Assembly (NCBI GenBank): GCA_035772405.1
Contig: JAYKKM010000048.1
Coordinates: 2,841,501-2,905,500, forward strand
Direction: 5' to 3'
Source of the DNA: Chrysogorgia sp. JL179-B06
Lineage: Eukaryota > Cnidaria > Anthozoa > Scleralcyonacea > Chrysogorgiidae
Length of the DNA: 64,000 nucleotides
Shown: positions 22,676-34,296 of the stretch, in pieces
How the letters are laid out: every line of letters begins with the position of its first letter
How positions within the stretch are numbered: the first letter of the stretch is position 1
Made by a program: the position numbers and the translations under genes
Notes under the pieces: generated by a model
Databases searched by the model: none
What the model was told of the DNA's origin: nothing
What the model saw: the letters and a program-made list of their open reading frames with translations, nothing else

Positions 22676-22965
22676 GATGTGGGAGAGCTCGCAGAATCAT
22701 TTTTTTGAGGATATGAGCTTGACGATCGTCCACGTATATCGTCTGTCTACGCCAAGCTCTCCCACATTCACTACAGCAGTGTATATATATTAACGCATCC
22801 AAGAATTACCGATATATATATAGTGACTGTCGCAAAGGCAGTAACCTTCGCTCTCCATCTGAGTCTCTGTGGCTCAATGGTTAGAGCGTCTCACCGGCAA
22901 TCAGAAGGTTACAAGTTCGATTCCTGTACGGGACTCAGAATCATTTTTCTGAGATGATGTTCTTC
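22676..22965. repeat. SINE-C: inverted tail piece plus full tRNA head
   Basis: Tail piece 22676-22800 (GTGGGAGAGCT...GCTCTCCCAC palindrome) followed by a tRNA-like head at 22861-22937. Confidence 0.78.
22861..22937 (+). repeat. tRNA-like head of SINE-C
   Basis: 5' GAGTCTC pairs with 3' GGGACTC (acceptor stem); D arm GGCTCAATGGTTAGAGC; B box AGTTCGATTCC. Two extra bases before the 3' acceptor strand and a poor anticodon stem argue against a working tRNA gene. Confidence 0.7.
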
Positions 22966-23360
22966 CATCGACTTACGAACATTTCACCAAACGCTTTTGA
23001 AAATATCAAACAAAATCCGACAACAACTCAATGACGCGCGTAACCTATTTTATTTGTTGGCTGTTTTCAACACAATTTGTCGGATCGTAAACTTTTGACT
23101 GATCTAATCACACCGGCAACTGAATAATATGAAAATCGTTGTTGCGTATATTAAGAGGTCGCCGGTAAATGGTAGTCGAGCTACTCAATAAGCAGAATCT
23201 TAATTTTAATATTTTCGCTCTATGTAACTCACTGTAAAATGAGACGCCATTTTCCATCAAGGATCATATTTAAATTAGTCTTAAAGTGGTCATTTTGTCA
23301 TTAATTTCTGAAGTAATGGTCCAATGCCGAAATCACGAATAGGAGAGAAGGCCCTTCGAC

Positions 23361-23672
23361 TTAAACTATTTTGGAACGCATCGGTGTTGTGTACAAAGAA
23401 AACGTTCCGCCCTTGTAATTAAAACGTGTCAAAAACAGGACGCAGTTGGGAAGATCGTCAAAAAGGTGGCACAGAGCGGTGTATACATAGGATGTATTGA
23501 TATGTGAGCAATTTTGGAATTGAACCAAATCAAACGGACGGAGATTGTTTGGTAAAATTAAATTATATACTTCCTCTATGAGCTCAAAGTCAATACTCAA
23601 TAAGCCACGTAAATTTTGAGGGTAATTAGAGAGGGTTTCGCAAACATAGCAGTATATACTGTGTGGCTTAAA
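23361..23672 (-). CDS. unidentified open exon, 104 codons
   Basis: After a possible acceptor (TTTGTATAG) the frame FKPHSIYCYVCETL... stays open to a TAA at 23361. It includes LPNNLRPFDLVQFQNC and a Cys/Leu-rich CHLFDDLPNCVLFL segment. The amino-acid pattern is well balanced for protein in otherwise AT-rich DNA and is not explained by any repeat recognised here. No family recognised and no upstream exon identified. Could be a terminal exon, an old transposon gene piece, or chance. Confidence 0.33.
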   Translation of the reverse strand, partial: FKPHSIYCYVCETLSNYPQNLRGLLSIDFELIEEVYNLILPNNLRPFDLVQFQNCSHINTSYVYTALCHLFDDLPNCVLFLTRFNYKGGTFSLYTTPMRSKIV

Positions 23673-23699
23673 CTATACAAATTGAAAATATACTACAAG

Positions 23700-24190
23700 T
23701 CGAGGTATACACATATTATGTAACCTTTGCTATACAATCCGAGTCTTTGTATATAGTTCACTGGTTAAATCGCACTGGTCATCATAAGCTTAGCTCGTTA
23801 TCGGAGTTGGATGTAGCTTAATGGTTAGAGCATCTTCACTGGTCATTAGGTTACAGGTTCATGCACATATATGTAACCTTCGCTCTAGTACCATACTAGT
23901 CCATCTAGCTCAATAGTTAGAGCATCTCACTATTGTCATCGGGTTACACATATTATGTAAGCTACACATATATAATGTGTAGTTCTATCTTAGTTCATGT
24001 AGCTCAATGGTTAGAGCTTCCCACTGCATGGTCATCATAAGATCACAGATTGTATATATGTATATGTATATGTATATGTGTGTATATGTATATGTATATA
24101 CATAAAGTCATAAACTTCGTTCTGTAATCAGAAGTCCATATAGCTCAATGATTAGCCAATATGTCACTGCCACTGGTCATGATATGCGAT
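23700..24190 (+). repeat. SINE-B cluster, second array
   Basis: At least four decayed ATGTAGCTCAATGGTTAGAG heads, with a TATATG microsatellite at about 24055-24100. Confidence 0.68.
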
Positions 24191-25009
24191 GTATTCAGTC
24201 GATCATGCATATGGCCTTATTATCACTTTCCGCGTTTCATGTCCTTATTAACACCAACACACGAGGCAATTCATGGATAACAAGCTTAGTTAAGAAACAC
24301 CTTGTACACTAAAAGCAAATGCACAAATTATAACCACAAATTCACCAGCTGAACTCATGTAGCTCATGAATGGTTACAGCATCTAACTGGTCATCAAAAG
24401 GTTACAAATATACATGTATATATGCGACTAAAAAAATCTCATTTAGGTAAAAACAGACATACTTGCGTTGGGAGATAATCGAACCCCAACAAGTGTAAAT
24501 TAAAACGCCGTCATGAAGAACTCTACACCACGAGTCAAATCGTCACCTTGGCAAACTAATTACAGGCCGTAGTTTTGCACTGCATTGCTATATCCGTCTG
24601 ATTACTGGCTTAAATGACAGCCAATTAAATACCAGTCTGTTCCACAAGTAGGCTTGAGAGTTGCGATAAGAATAATAGCGGAGTAGCAATGAAGACAGAT
24701 GGTTCACAGAAGGCTAGCGCGGTTTCAGAAGCGCGGTGACGTCTTTACATGTGCAGACTGTTGTTTTTGTTTTGGGTATAAATTGTATATGTTTATAGTA
24801 AATAAACAACTTAAAGGGCTATATATTGTGATGACAATTGCGTTCAGATTGTTTTCCAATAAATCAAAGTACACTCGCTTAAAGGACATTGGAAACAAAA
24901 ATCATAATTTCAAATTTTTGACTTTCAGATTAACAAAGGGTAAAAAGCAGAATGCTGCGTATATATAGCAAAGAGAAAAGGTGGGGACGAAAACTAACAT
25001 ACTCGGAGG

Positions 25010-25160
25010 ATTATTTACATTATTATCTCCCTATACAGAGCAGGAATCCAAGGAAAACAAGGAGAGGAATACAATAACAAAAGCTAATGTGCAATGGTGA
25101 CTATAAAGTAAGGAGAACTGATGATGAGATTCCAATTTTAAATGATGAACAAATCTTGAT
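25010..25160 (-). repeat. inverse copy of the 22310-22460 repeat
   Basis: Reverse complement matches over TGAGATTCCAATTTTAAATG and AGAGGAATACAATAAC. Confidence 0.65.
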
Positions 25161-26249
25161 ATTTCAAGATCGAAGTGAGATATGAAAGAGTTGTAAACAC
25201 CAATCTTAAAAATTTATATATAGTTCTGAGAGTTTCTGAATTTTTCACTGCATAAAAACATTCAAAGAAATCACAGACAGCTGATTACGCACTGTATATA
25301 ATATACTTGTAAATTTTTGTAATAAGATTAATTTTGGAGGCCAAGTGGGGTAAATTGGGGGGACAAACTTCTTGGTTCCAGGCCTTTTTCTGCAATTCGA
25401 GAAAAAGGAATAAACAAGGAGTTGTAAACTCCACAATTTTTACGTTTCTTTTTCACTATTTCTCTATTTGGCGATTAAGCCTGTTGTTTTATTGTGACTT
25501 GGACCATTTTCTGCTGAGTAAAATATCAAAATGATTGCTTTAATATGAAATATAAATATAAAATTGTACATAGTTAAACTTCCTTCTATACCTAATATTA
25601 TTAATTATGTATACACTCTATGTACTGCAGTTATTGTATCTATTGTAATTTATGTTCATTTTTATCATTTAAAGGGCGTATTTAATATGGAGCCTTCTTG
25701 TATCAATTAGGTCAAAGTGTAATAAATAAATAAATTTTATGTTTGACTTTGTACATAGAATAGAAAGATGTCGTCGTAGAAAGGTGTCCATCTTTTCTGT
25801 AGATCAGGAAATCCTAACTTGTTTAAAATATCAACAGAACGTATAGTGACCGGAATTCTCAACGTATAGTGCCACCACCCTACAGTATACTACTCCGGAT
25901 TTAGCAGCGACACTGGAACAGTGTAAACCCAAGAGACGACGTGATTTTTAACGGAAGGCTTGGTGTAATGGTGTAAACACAGCCATAACTTCGCTATCCT
26001 CAAGCCGGATAAGGGTGTCGTGGTGCCGGAATTGTTGTGAAAATCAGAAGTTGTTGAAGAACATGTCGAGTGCTAGTATAGGTGTACCTGAACAGTTATG
26101 TTTGGGGGGGGGGGAATATTTTTGCCCGAAAAATTAAGAGTCGACTGTCGATCATCGGATGTAGTGTACCAGTGTGGCAGGCGCAACTTCATGTGACTAG
26201 ATTTCTCAGCGGTTCTCACCGAAATAGGGGAGTGTACTTCATGTATCGT

Positions 26250-26412
26250 ATGTGATGTAGCCCTTAGTGACATAGCCCTTAGTGACATAGCCTTTAGTGA
26301 CATAGCCTTAGTGACATAGCCTTAGTGACATAGCCTTAGTGACATAGCCTTAGTGACATAGCCTTAGTGACATAGCCTTTGTGACATAGCCTTTGTGACA
26401 TAGCCCTTAGTG
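26250..26412. repeat. 14-bp minisatellite GTGACATAGCCTTA
   Basis: About eleven units, some 15 bp (extra C or T), head to tail. Confidence 0.92.
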
Positions 26413-26589
26413 TAATTTTAAACCGCATCGAGATGACGTCAGTATCCATGTTTGTCCGCTTTTACCCATAATTATTGCGGCCATAACAAAAGAAAACAGC
26501 TCATTTGCAATCATTTGTGAGTCAAATTTGGTTTGTTTGTCCGCTTTTTGAGCTATTAATAGCAGAGCTATAAAGTAGAGGAGCTTCTT

Positions 26590-26790
26590 AGGCATAATTT
26601 TAAGTCAGCAGTTAAGACTTTTCTTTTTTAAAATTAATAGTTTTTTGTTCATAGTGGTAATATATGTAGTAGGCTTTATCTTATAATGAAACTGTAATAA
26701 GTTTTATCAGTAAATTTAAGAATATATTGTTGTAAGAGCATTGAGACTATTGTATAATGCTCCTAATACGTCTATTATTATTATTATTAT
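26590..26790 (+). repeat. LINE 3' tail ending in (TTA)n
   Basis: AAGAATATATTGTTGTAAGA...AATGCTCCTAATACGTCT followed by (ATT)n; the same tail recurs at 53945-54025, as expected of a LINE 3' UTR. Confidence 0.6.
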
Positions 26791-26794
26791 TATA

Positions 26795-26998
26795 ATACGA
26801 GATAGAATCACTCAATGACGTCATATTTGAGAAACAAAATGGCGTCGAAATTGGACAAACTCTCCAACTTCAACTAGCCCCATCTTCTTAACTAAATTGA
26901 TAGGAATGCTGAAACTTTGGAAATAAACTAAAGTCAGTAAGATCTTTCATATGAACTACATTTGTATTTGGGCTGGAGTATCCCTTTATGCTAAGCTA
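26795..26998. mobile_element. MITE-F right arm (solo)
   Basis: Matches the right half of the full copy at 62591-63068: ATCACTCAATGACGTCATAT, AACTAAATTGATAGGAAT, ending in GGCTGGAGTATCCCTTT. Confidence 0.85.
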
Positions 26999-27999
26999 GT
27001 CTAATTCCACAATCGTTATGTCAGAATTTCTAACTGTAAATAATTAACGAAATCCTCACGGTTAACTTAGCCACCAGGCCCGAACATAAAATAACAGTAT
27101 ATTTAACTGCTTCTCTCTTTTTTTGTAAATAGTTATTTACCATTTTATTTAATGTGTTCATAAGTAAAACAGCATAATAAAATATTGTATTGTATTGTAT
27201 CTTCATTAATCTATCAATTTATGCTATAAATTTAGGGTTTTTAAAAACAAACTCACGGATACCCACGACAGTCTAATTATTCATCGCACTCATGTCGCGC
27301 GTACACATCTCTATGATAATAATAATACTGTTTTCTTTGCAATCTCTTGAAATAACATACAAGACGGCGAGACAGGGCTGATGGACAAACACATATCCAG
27401 TGCTGAGGAGATTCTCGTCTCGGTTTCATGTTTTCTTTCTGTCTGGCCGCGCTAGTTGAATGCGATAACAAATGCACTTAGAAATTGCTAATTTCCTTGA
27501 TTAGTTTTTACTGTAAAAGGCCCTATGTAAAAATGTAGTCGAGTTGAGAGCGGGGTTTCGGAAGTCACGCACCGTTTCGGCTATTTTGATGATCCAATTG
27601 AGCTAATTGATCACTATAATTCCAACCTTTATTGGATCCTACGCCAAGGACCAAATAATTTTTTCAAAAACACGGTGGTTGTACTAAAAGTCTAAAATAA
27701 TCGTTGATAAACCGTGCCTAGCAATTTCCTAGTAGCACTGTAGCAAAATTCATTGAAATGGATAATGTTTTATCTTTATAGTTAACAACCATACAACAAA
27801 TGGGGTTTACACATGTCTATATGCTATTTTTCACACATGTCTATGAGCTGGTAGACACAGGGCTACACACCTACAGGCTATAGCGGTATTGGGGTAGTGC
27901 AGTACAGCCACAAGCCCACTGCGGCACTGTCCACAGCCCACATGTGTTCTGTACATGTGTTCAGTGTGAGTGGGAGTTGTGACTTGCCAGTTGACTTAT

Positions 28000-28345
28000 A
28001 TTCTCTTGGCACTATTTCCAGGTCGGATTTGGCATTTCACTCGATTAAACTGCTGCCATATTCTAATACTTTGAACACGTATTTTAATCATCGAGTGAAA
28101 TGCCAAATATTACTTGTATTATACCCAATTCTTCTCCTGGCATTACCAGCATTATATATATACATAACTTGTGACTGGGCTCTTGGCAATGGCCTCCACT
28201 GCACTAGCATCGCAGGGTCGCGGGTTCAATTCCAGCCGGAAGGCCTTGATGTTGCATTTTTCGCAACTGGTCCCGGTTTGGTTTTATAATGTATATATTC
28301 CAACACTCGAAATTTTCCTTCATCACAAATCCTTATATCGAACCT
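28000..28345 (+). repeat. SINE-D with flanking hairpin
   Basis: Hairpin GGCATTTCACTCGATTAAAC / ATCGAGTGAAATGCC, then a tRNA-derived unit (TCGCGGGTTCAATTCC B box, tail TTCCAACACTCGAAATTTTC). Same arrangement as at 54965-55445. Confidence 0.78.
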
Positions 28346-28400
28346 GTAACCTTCTGATTGCTGGTGAGACGCTCTCTAACCATTTATAACCATTGAATTA
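28345..28400 (-). repeat. SINE-C head fragment
   Basis: CGAACCTGTAACCTTCTGAT is the reverse complement of the SINE-C B-box region, truncated on the far side. Confidence 0.6.
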
Positions 28401-28664
28401 CCAATGGAGCAGTAAATAACGGCTTAACTGAGCAGGCAATTTACCATGGAAATTGAAATAAATGGTTTATTAAAAAATATAACAAAAGGCGGGGAAAGTG
28501 ATGTGGCTTATCGATATACCACACAGAAGACGTCAGAATGTGGTCTGAGAACATCAGTGACCCACTTGAATATCGTCTCGTGGGTCACTTACTTGTTCTT
28601 ACTACGTTTTGGCGTCATCTGTGCATCTATCTATAACTGAACAGACAACGGAAAAATGGAATCT

Positions 28665-29155
28665 CGATAATGCAACGCTCTCTACCCTTGTATCAGCTTG
28701 AGCACTCTGGGCCCACGCGCACTTGACGCCATCTGGATGTGCTGATCACCGGTTCTGTGTTTTCTGTCCTACATGCGGTTGTCACTGACGATCGCATGTG
28801 CCATGTGTCTAATGTATCTCTGGTTACGCTCATCCAGATTGTTCTACATCAAGCTACACTGATATGAGCTGTGGTACTTCGGTGTTGTTGAGCACTTGCA
28901 TGTGAAGTATAGTTGTGTGTGTTCGTTAGCGATAATGCAACGCTCGAAACGCGTGTCAGCGAAACACGTGTCTGTAGATTGAACTCTCTCTCTATATATA
29001 TATATAGTTCAATCTGCAGACACGCGTGTTTCGCTCGCAGAGCATGAAGTGATATGGGGCCAGAGCGCTCAAACTGCCCGCACAAGGGTATTGAGCGTTG
29101 CATAATAGCGCCAACGGACACCCACATCAACTTCACAGAGTGCTCAACAAGCGGT
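28665..29155. mobile_element. MITE-H
   Basis: Palindromic, with ATAATGCAACGCTC at both sides and shared blocks AGCGCTC...GGCCCCA. A partial copy is at 36565-36780. Confidence 0.72.
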
Positions 29156-29639
29156 CTATTGTCCCTATTGACGTCTGGTAAATTAAGTGCTCAATATCGT
29201 AAGTGATAGAGCAGATAATTAGTTGTAAAAACTTAAATGTTTGTTGTATTATTTATATATAAAAAAAATTTTAAAAAAAAAATTCAATTCGGCAGAGGCA
29301 GGAAACGATGATTGATGTTTATTGAAAAATACGCCATAATGCGCAATTTACGATTGCCGTCCATTGAATGCCACTAATTCATGCTTAACATCTCAACTAT
29401 GCGGGGTCTTTAATAATAGCTCGGTGTTCTGAATGAAGCTCTGGTAGATCTCACCAGAAATCCACGGGGCTTTGATTCCAGTTTGAGAGACAGTTTCGAA
29501 TATTAGCGGCTGATTAGTAGAGACTGCAATGCATGGAATTCATATACAACCGGCTTTACGATTATGAATTTGGTATACTTCCGAAATTGTATGTAGGGGG
29601 TCGAACGTTTCGCGCCAGGCCAGAGAGTGGCATGTCTAT

Positions 29640-29950
29640 ATTAATATATGTATATATGTATACTATATTAGTATATGTATATATGTATATATATGTATAT
29701 ATGTATATATGTATATATGTATATATGTATATATGTATATATGTATATATGTATATATGTATATATGTATATATGTATATATGTGTATATGTGTATATGT
29801 GTATATGTGTATATGTGTATATATGTATATATGTATATATGTATATATGTATATATGTATATATGTATATATGTATATATGTATATATACTATCTATACT
29901 ATGTATACTATGTATATGTATATATATATGTATATATATGTATACATATG
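29640..29950. repeat. (TATATG)n hexanucleotide array
   Basis: About 45 units of TATATG with an internal GTATATGT variant block near 29780-29815. Confidence 0.95.
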
Positions 29951-30181
29951 TATATATATTTGGTTGGGGCAGTCAAATTTTCATATATACATATATTTGA
30001 CCATTAATAAAATCCTCTCTTCATCTAAAGAAAATTGTTGTAAAGCCTCCTGTATACAAGAGCCGGTGATAAGCTCGCTACTTGAGGAAGTCCTGCGAGA
30101 GCTAGCTTCACTCTACTTCGTCGAAGATGAGATGTCTTCCTGTAGAGATTTGAGAGTCGGGGCGATGTATGAATATGTATA

Positions 30182-30290
30182 TGATGTTTGACTGTTCTGA
30201 CCGTGTCTCAATACCGATGCGTTTATTCGGAGACCTTGGGTTCGATTCCCCGTTGGGGCAGTCAAATTTTTATTTTTATTTTTTTACTTA
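30182..30290 (+). repeat. SINE-F (tRNA-derived)
   Basis: CTGACCGTGTCTCAATA...GGGTTCGATTCCCCGTTGG followed by GGGGCAGTCAAATTTTTATT; inverse copy at 45281-45372. Confidence 0.7.
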
Positions 30291-30410
30291 TTACGCTCTC
30301 TATATATATATATGTTTGTCAAGGAGCCAAACCTTCGTCAAAGTTCCAGAATATTAACAAGTCTAACAAAGTAGGAACATTTAAAAATCTTTATTTAAAA
30401 ATCCTTCTAG

Positions 30411-30447
30411 TGTTCTGAAGAAGGGGCTGGGCCCCGAAACGTTAATG
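30411..30447 (+). ncRNA. hammerhead-like core motif, candidate 1
   Basis: CTGAAGA, a GGGG...CCCC stem, then CGAAACGTT. Flanks TGTT and AATG can pair. One extra A follows CTGAAGA compared with the classical core. Lies in an otherwise unassigned repeat. Confidence 0.3.
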
Positions 30448-30499
30448 AAAATAAAGATTTTTAAATATATATATATCGTTCTTTGTGAGTAAGCGATAT

Positions 30500-30693
30500 T
30501 TTTGACGCGAATCTCCACTCAGGGTCTTAAAAATAATCGAGGAGAAAGTGCTGCCTTTGCAATAATACCAACAAATGGTAAGACTTTCGGGTCTTCTTGG
30601 ATAACGATCTTAAATCGTAGGCCATTGGAACCCCTATCAATCGGGCTTCTAGTCTGTTGGGGTATTCCGTTCACCTATAAGAGTGATAAATCT

Positions 30694-30724
<31 letters not shown>

Positions 30725-30790
30725 CTAAACTAAACTAAACTAAACTAAACTAAACTAAACTAAACTATTAAAACTAAACTAAACTACATC
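30500..30790 (+). repeat. SINE-A with (TAAAC)n tail
   Basis: Body (CACTCAGGGTCTTAAAAATA...GTTCACCTATAAGAGTGATA) followed by about 15 TAAAC units. The tRNA-like head is truncated here but is seen at 39293-39410 (GACCCAGGATATGAACC on plus, B-box complement). Minus copies at 35690, 38700, 38945, 43055 and 60645. Confidence 0.85.
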
Positions 30791-32111
30791 GCCCACGCAG
30801 CATAACCAGTTTTAAATAACTATATAACTTAGTTCCGAGGCTTAACGCTGTATATCTATAAACATATATCCATTCTATTTCAGGATAATCTATAATAACT
30901 TCCAGTGTGGGATGATTAGAGATATTTATTTTCGTATTACGCAGCATGAGCGAATGTCTTAAATACGCGGAGCGAGCACGGAAGTAACTGACCAGTAGCT
31001 CAGTTATTTAAAATGTAAATTACAGCGCAGCAATCCTATTGGTCGGATTAGTACGTCGGTATTTTAAACTAGGATTTCCGGCTGTAGACCTCAACGTTTT
31101 CCGAGTTTTTTTATTTTTTTGAACTTCATGAGCTAGGAAAATATTTGTTAATTGGGTTTTGTCCACTGATCTCAAAAATAGCACTGGATTGAGTTTTCTA
31201 TTGTATCTGATGAGCTGATTTTGAAGCCTGCATATTTGCATAATGTAAATTGACGAGAGATCATTAGAAGCTCCGAGTTTGCAAGTAAATCAAACTGTGA
31301 CGCTCGCGAAATAGGTTTAGTGTCTGGCCAATATAGTTTCTTTGTTAACATTAAATGCATAAAATCTTGAACCAAATTTGACGCCTCATATTAGGCTTCT
31401 CTCACTGGATAATTAGAGCCAACGGCGGCCATTACTAAGGGATGAATCGTTTTACCCAGCAATTTGAAATATGCCTTCTTGTCGTCTTTATAGTAATATT
31501 ATTTTATTTTGTCGATGGTAAGAAGACATAATCCAACAAAAAACCTCATAGGATGCTCAGTTGGTCCCTTAGTAATGGCGGACTTCCGGCTTCATTTTCT
31601 GAACAACAGTTGCTCGATCCAGTTAATAGCAACTTGATAACAGCACTATATATTGATATTTATATTAATTTTTTTTAGATATTTTGTAAATAATTTGTAA
31701 TAACCTTTTAGTCATTTTTATACATAACATATACAAGACGGCTTAATGAAAAGCAACCATTTTTGCTGCCGTAGGCAGCACACTAATCTCGACTTGGGTT
31801 CTGTGTCTCGTACCCAGACCTCTTCGCGGAACTATGTATAGTCGATCGATGTCCACAGATTTATGACGTAACTCGTAGATGTTCGTATAATCGCCGGATG
31901 CGGAAACTATCCGAATCAAATGTTCCAAACTCGCCAACGGACTGGATACGCAAAGTGCAAACAAAATATAATCTCTTTAGCTACTAGGGCTACGATATTT
32001 TGTGAAGAGCTTCGTTCGTCAATCGTCCTATAACGTGTTCTGCTTTAGTGCTCGCTTGCGAATTTTAACTTCAATTTCAGTGAGGAAAGATTCTCTTGTC
32101 TAGGTATTAAA

Positions 32112-32420
32112 GTGCCACTACGATGAAAATTCACCCCCGTCTTTTAGATTTTCTTTAGCATAGAATAGTATTTCAGGGTCGAAAGTGATCATCGATGTAA
32201 AAAAAACTAAAAATTGGTATTTTAAAGTAAGTATTTTGAGCTCTGAAATCACTATTATTTAGGCCACCATTACTAAAAACGTGTTGCAAGTGAGCCCGCA
32301 ATTTCAAAATAATACTTGCCATCGTCGAATCGCAAAACGGTTTCGATCGAGTAATATTTAGAAGCTCTGCTTTATAAATACGTAAAAAATCGATAGGTAA
32401 AAATTTGATCGTATTCACTA
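32112..32420 (-). mobile_element. MITE-N, partial inverse copy
   Basis: Starts TTAAAGTGCCACTACGATG and matches the reverse complement of 59005-59545 (TTTCAGGGTCGAAAGTGATC, GTAATATTTAGAAGCTCTG), lacking that copy's central insert. Confidence 0.8.
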
Positions 32421-32900
32421 TTTAAAGTGCACCTGACATCAAAAAATTTTATTGTCTTATTTGGAAGAACTTTTAAAATGATAAAGTAACTTCTTTTGAA
32501 GATTTTCGTTTCTTCACTTTCTTTTGGAGATATATCAGTTTGTTTGATATGCAAATGTCCGGAATTACGTCACACATGCATAATGACTTATTGGAGAAAT
32601 GTGTGTATCTCTTCATTCTCGAACGAAATCCTTTAAAATCGAGAAGTTTGGTGTTGTAGGAGAAACACGCACACGTGTTATTCACACTTTAGTGTTTTTA
32701 TTTGATGAACGCAAAGATATATAACATTCTCTGATAACTCATTATGCATGTGTGACGTAAATTCCGGACATTTGCATATCAAACAAACTGATATATCTCA
32801 AAAAGAAAGCGAAACAAAAATCTTTAAAATAAGTTACTTTATCATTTTAAAAGTTTCCAAATAAGACAATAAAAATTTTTGATGTCAGGTGCACTTTAAT
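32404..32900. mobile_element. MITE-L, long-armed palindrome
   Basis: Ends TTAAAGTGCACCTGACATC and GATGTCAGGTGCACTTTAA; arms of about 170 bp each (GATATATCAGTTTGTTTGAT, GTCACACATGCATAATGA). TTAA at both ends suggests a TTAA target. Confidence 0.88.
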
Positions 32901-33370
32901 AGGGAGATGTCAATTATCATCTGCGATTTCTTGCCATCACTGACACACCACGGTTAATATGCTGACACCGTCATGACATGGGCCAAGCCGGCCAGCTCGT
33001 CATGGTTATCACAATAGTATCAAATTATTTGTTTGCAGTAAGATTTACCTTCTATTTAGATCTGTATATTGGTGTGACTTTGACTTCAATAAGCCCACCA
33101 CTTTGCAATTTTGCACAATATCACAACTGCCTTGGATTTCAAAAATAAATAAATAAATAAATAAACAAATAAATCCAGTCTTCTTTCGAGATCAGTGGGT
33201 TTTGTCAAGCAAATCGATCAGTCGGAAATATGTCAGACTTAAAAGTGGGTTTCAATCATTTCGTTGCCATAAATAAAAATAAAAATAAATAAAAATTGAT
33301 TGATTGAAAAAACGACAAAATATTAAAATAAAGATTCTGCTTATCGAGTAGCTCGTCCACCGTTTGCGCG

Positions 33371-34035
33371 ACCTCCATGGCTCGATAAATCAGTGAGAAA
33401 TTGCATTTTTCCCCATAAAAAGTTTTCTAATGCAGATCTGAGCTTTATTTTGGTTCATTGCATAGCTCTAGCGGTGGTCTTGATTATTGAAACGTTTCAC
33501 ACTTGTGGCATTCATCATCATGTATATCTAGAGAAATTGTGTTTATGATAAGCGGCAGATTTTATGCAAATTAGTATTCTGGATTTATTGGAAACACGAT
33601 TTCTCCACTCAGATAAACTTTGAGGGTATAAAACTTTTCAGTAAACAAGACCAGGTGGCTCGATAGTCTAAATCATGAGAAATTCCATTTGTCCGCATAA
33701 AAATGTTTGTAATGCAGATCTGAGCTTCATCGTGGTTCATTGCATAGCTCTAGTGGTGGTCTTGTTTACTGAAAAGTTTTAACCCTCAAAGTTTACCTGA
33801 GTGGAGAAATCGTGTTTCCAATAAATCCAGAAAACTAATTTGCATAAAATCTTCCGCTTATCATAAACACAATTTCTCTAGATATACAAATGCTACAAGT
33901 GTGAAACTTTTCAATAATCAAGACCACCGCTAGAGCTATGCAATGAACCAAAATAGAACTCAGATCTGCATTGTAAAACGTTTTATGGTGGAAAATGCAA
34001 TTTCTCATGATTTAGACTATCGAGTCACGTTTTAC
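33371..34035. mobile_element. MITE-D, one full copy plus a partial copy
   Basis: Full palindrome at 33652-34028 (GGTGGCTCGATAGTC ... GACTATCGAGTCAC) preceded by a partial copy at 33371-33650 sharing GATAAGCGGCAGATTTTATG. Confidence 0.85.
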
Positions 34036-34296
34036 TAACTGCTTTATGTAATTGTATCTATAACTGTTCGCCTCACAACTAGCGTTTGCTATCTGCAGAC
34101 AGTGATTGTTTTTTTGTATAATTTTTGACTTGTGAATTGATTTCATTTCATTTGTTAACGCCGCGCTTTCAGTGTGTGTGGGCCTTGTGAAACGCGAGCT
34201 TTACAACGCCTGGCGTTCTGACTAATTAATGGCTGTTTCTCGAAACACCATTAGACCTCAGACATATACTCTTTCGTCAATACATGCACTATTGAC

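Larger units (their letters stand above)
31623..33175 (+). mobile_element. retroposed insertion inside MITE-A, (AAAT)n tail
   Basis: Bounded by ATCCAG on both sides (target duplication) and ending in AATAAATAAATAAATAAAC, a LINE/SINE-style tail. It itself contains MITE copies at 32112-32420 and 32404-32900. No coding frame recognised. Confidence 0.82.
31164..33199. mobile_element. MITE-A copy 2, split by a retroposed insertion
   Basis: Left part 31164-31622 and right part 33176-33199 join to a normal MITE-A. The outer flanks repeat GGTTTTGTC (9 bp) on both sides, a clean target duplication. Confidence 0.9.

Noticed and set aside
22861..22937. Functional tRNA gene
   Set aside because: Acceptor stem and boxes are tRNA-like, but the anticodon stem is poor, there are two extra bases, and near-identical decayed copies with the same 3' extension occur elsewhere: a SINE head.
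29533..30191. Overlapping 110-160 codon frames of Tyr/Met/Ile/Cys
   Set aside because: Products of the TATATG hexamer array.
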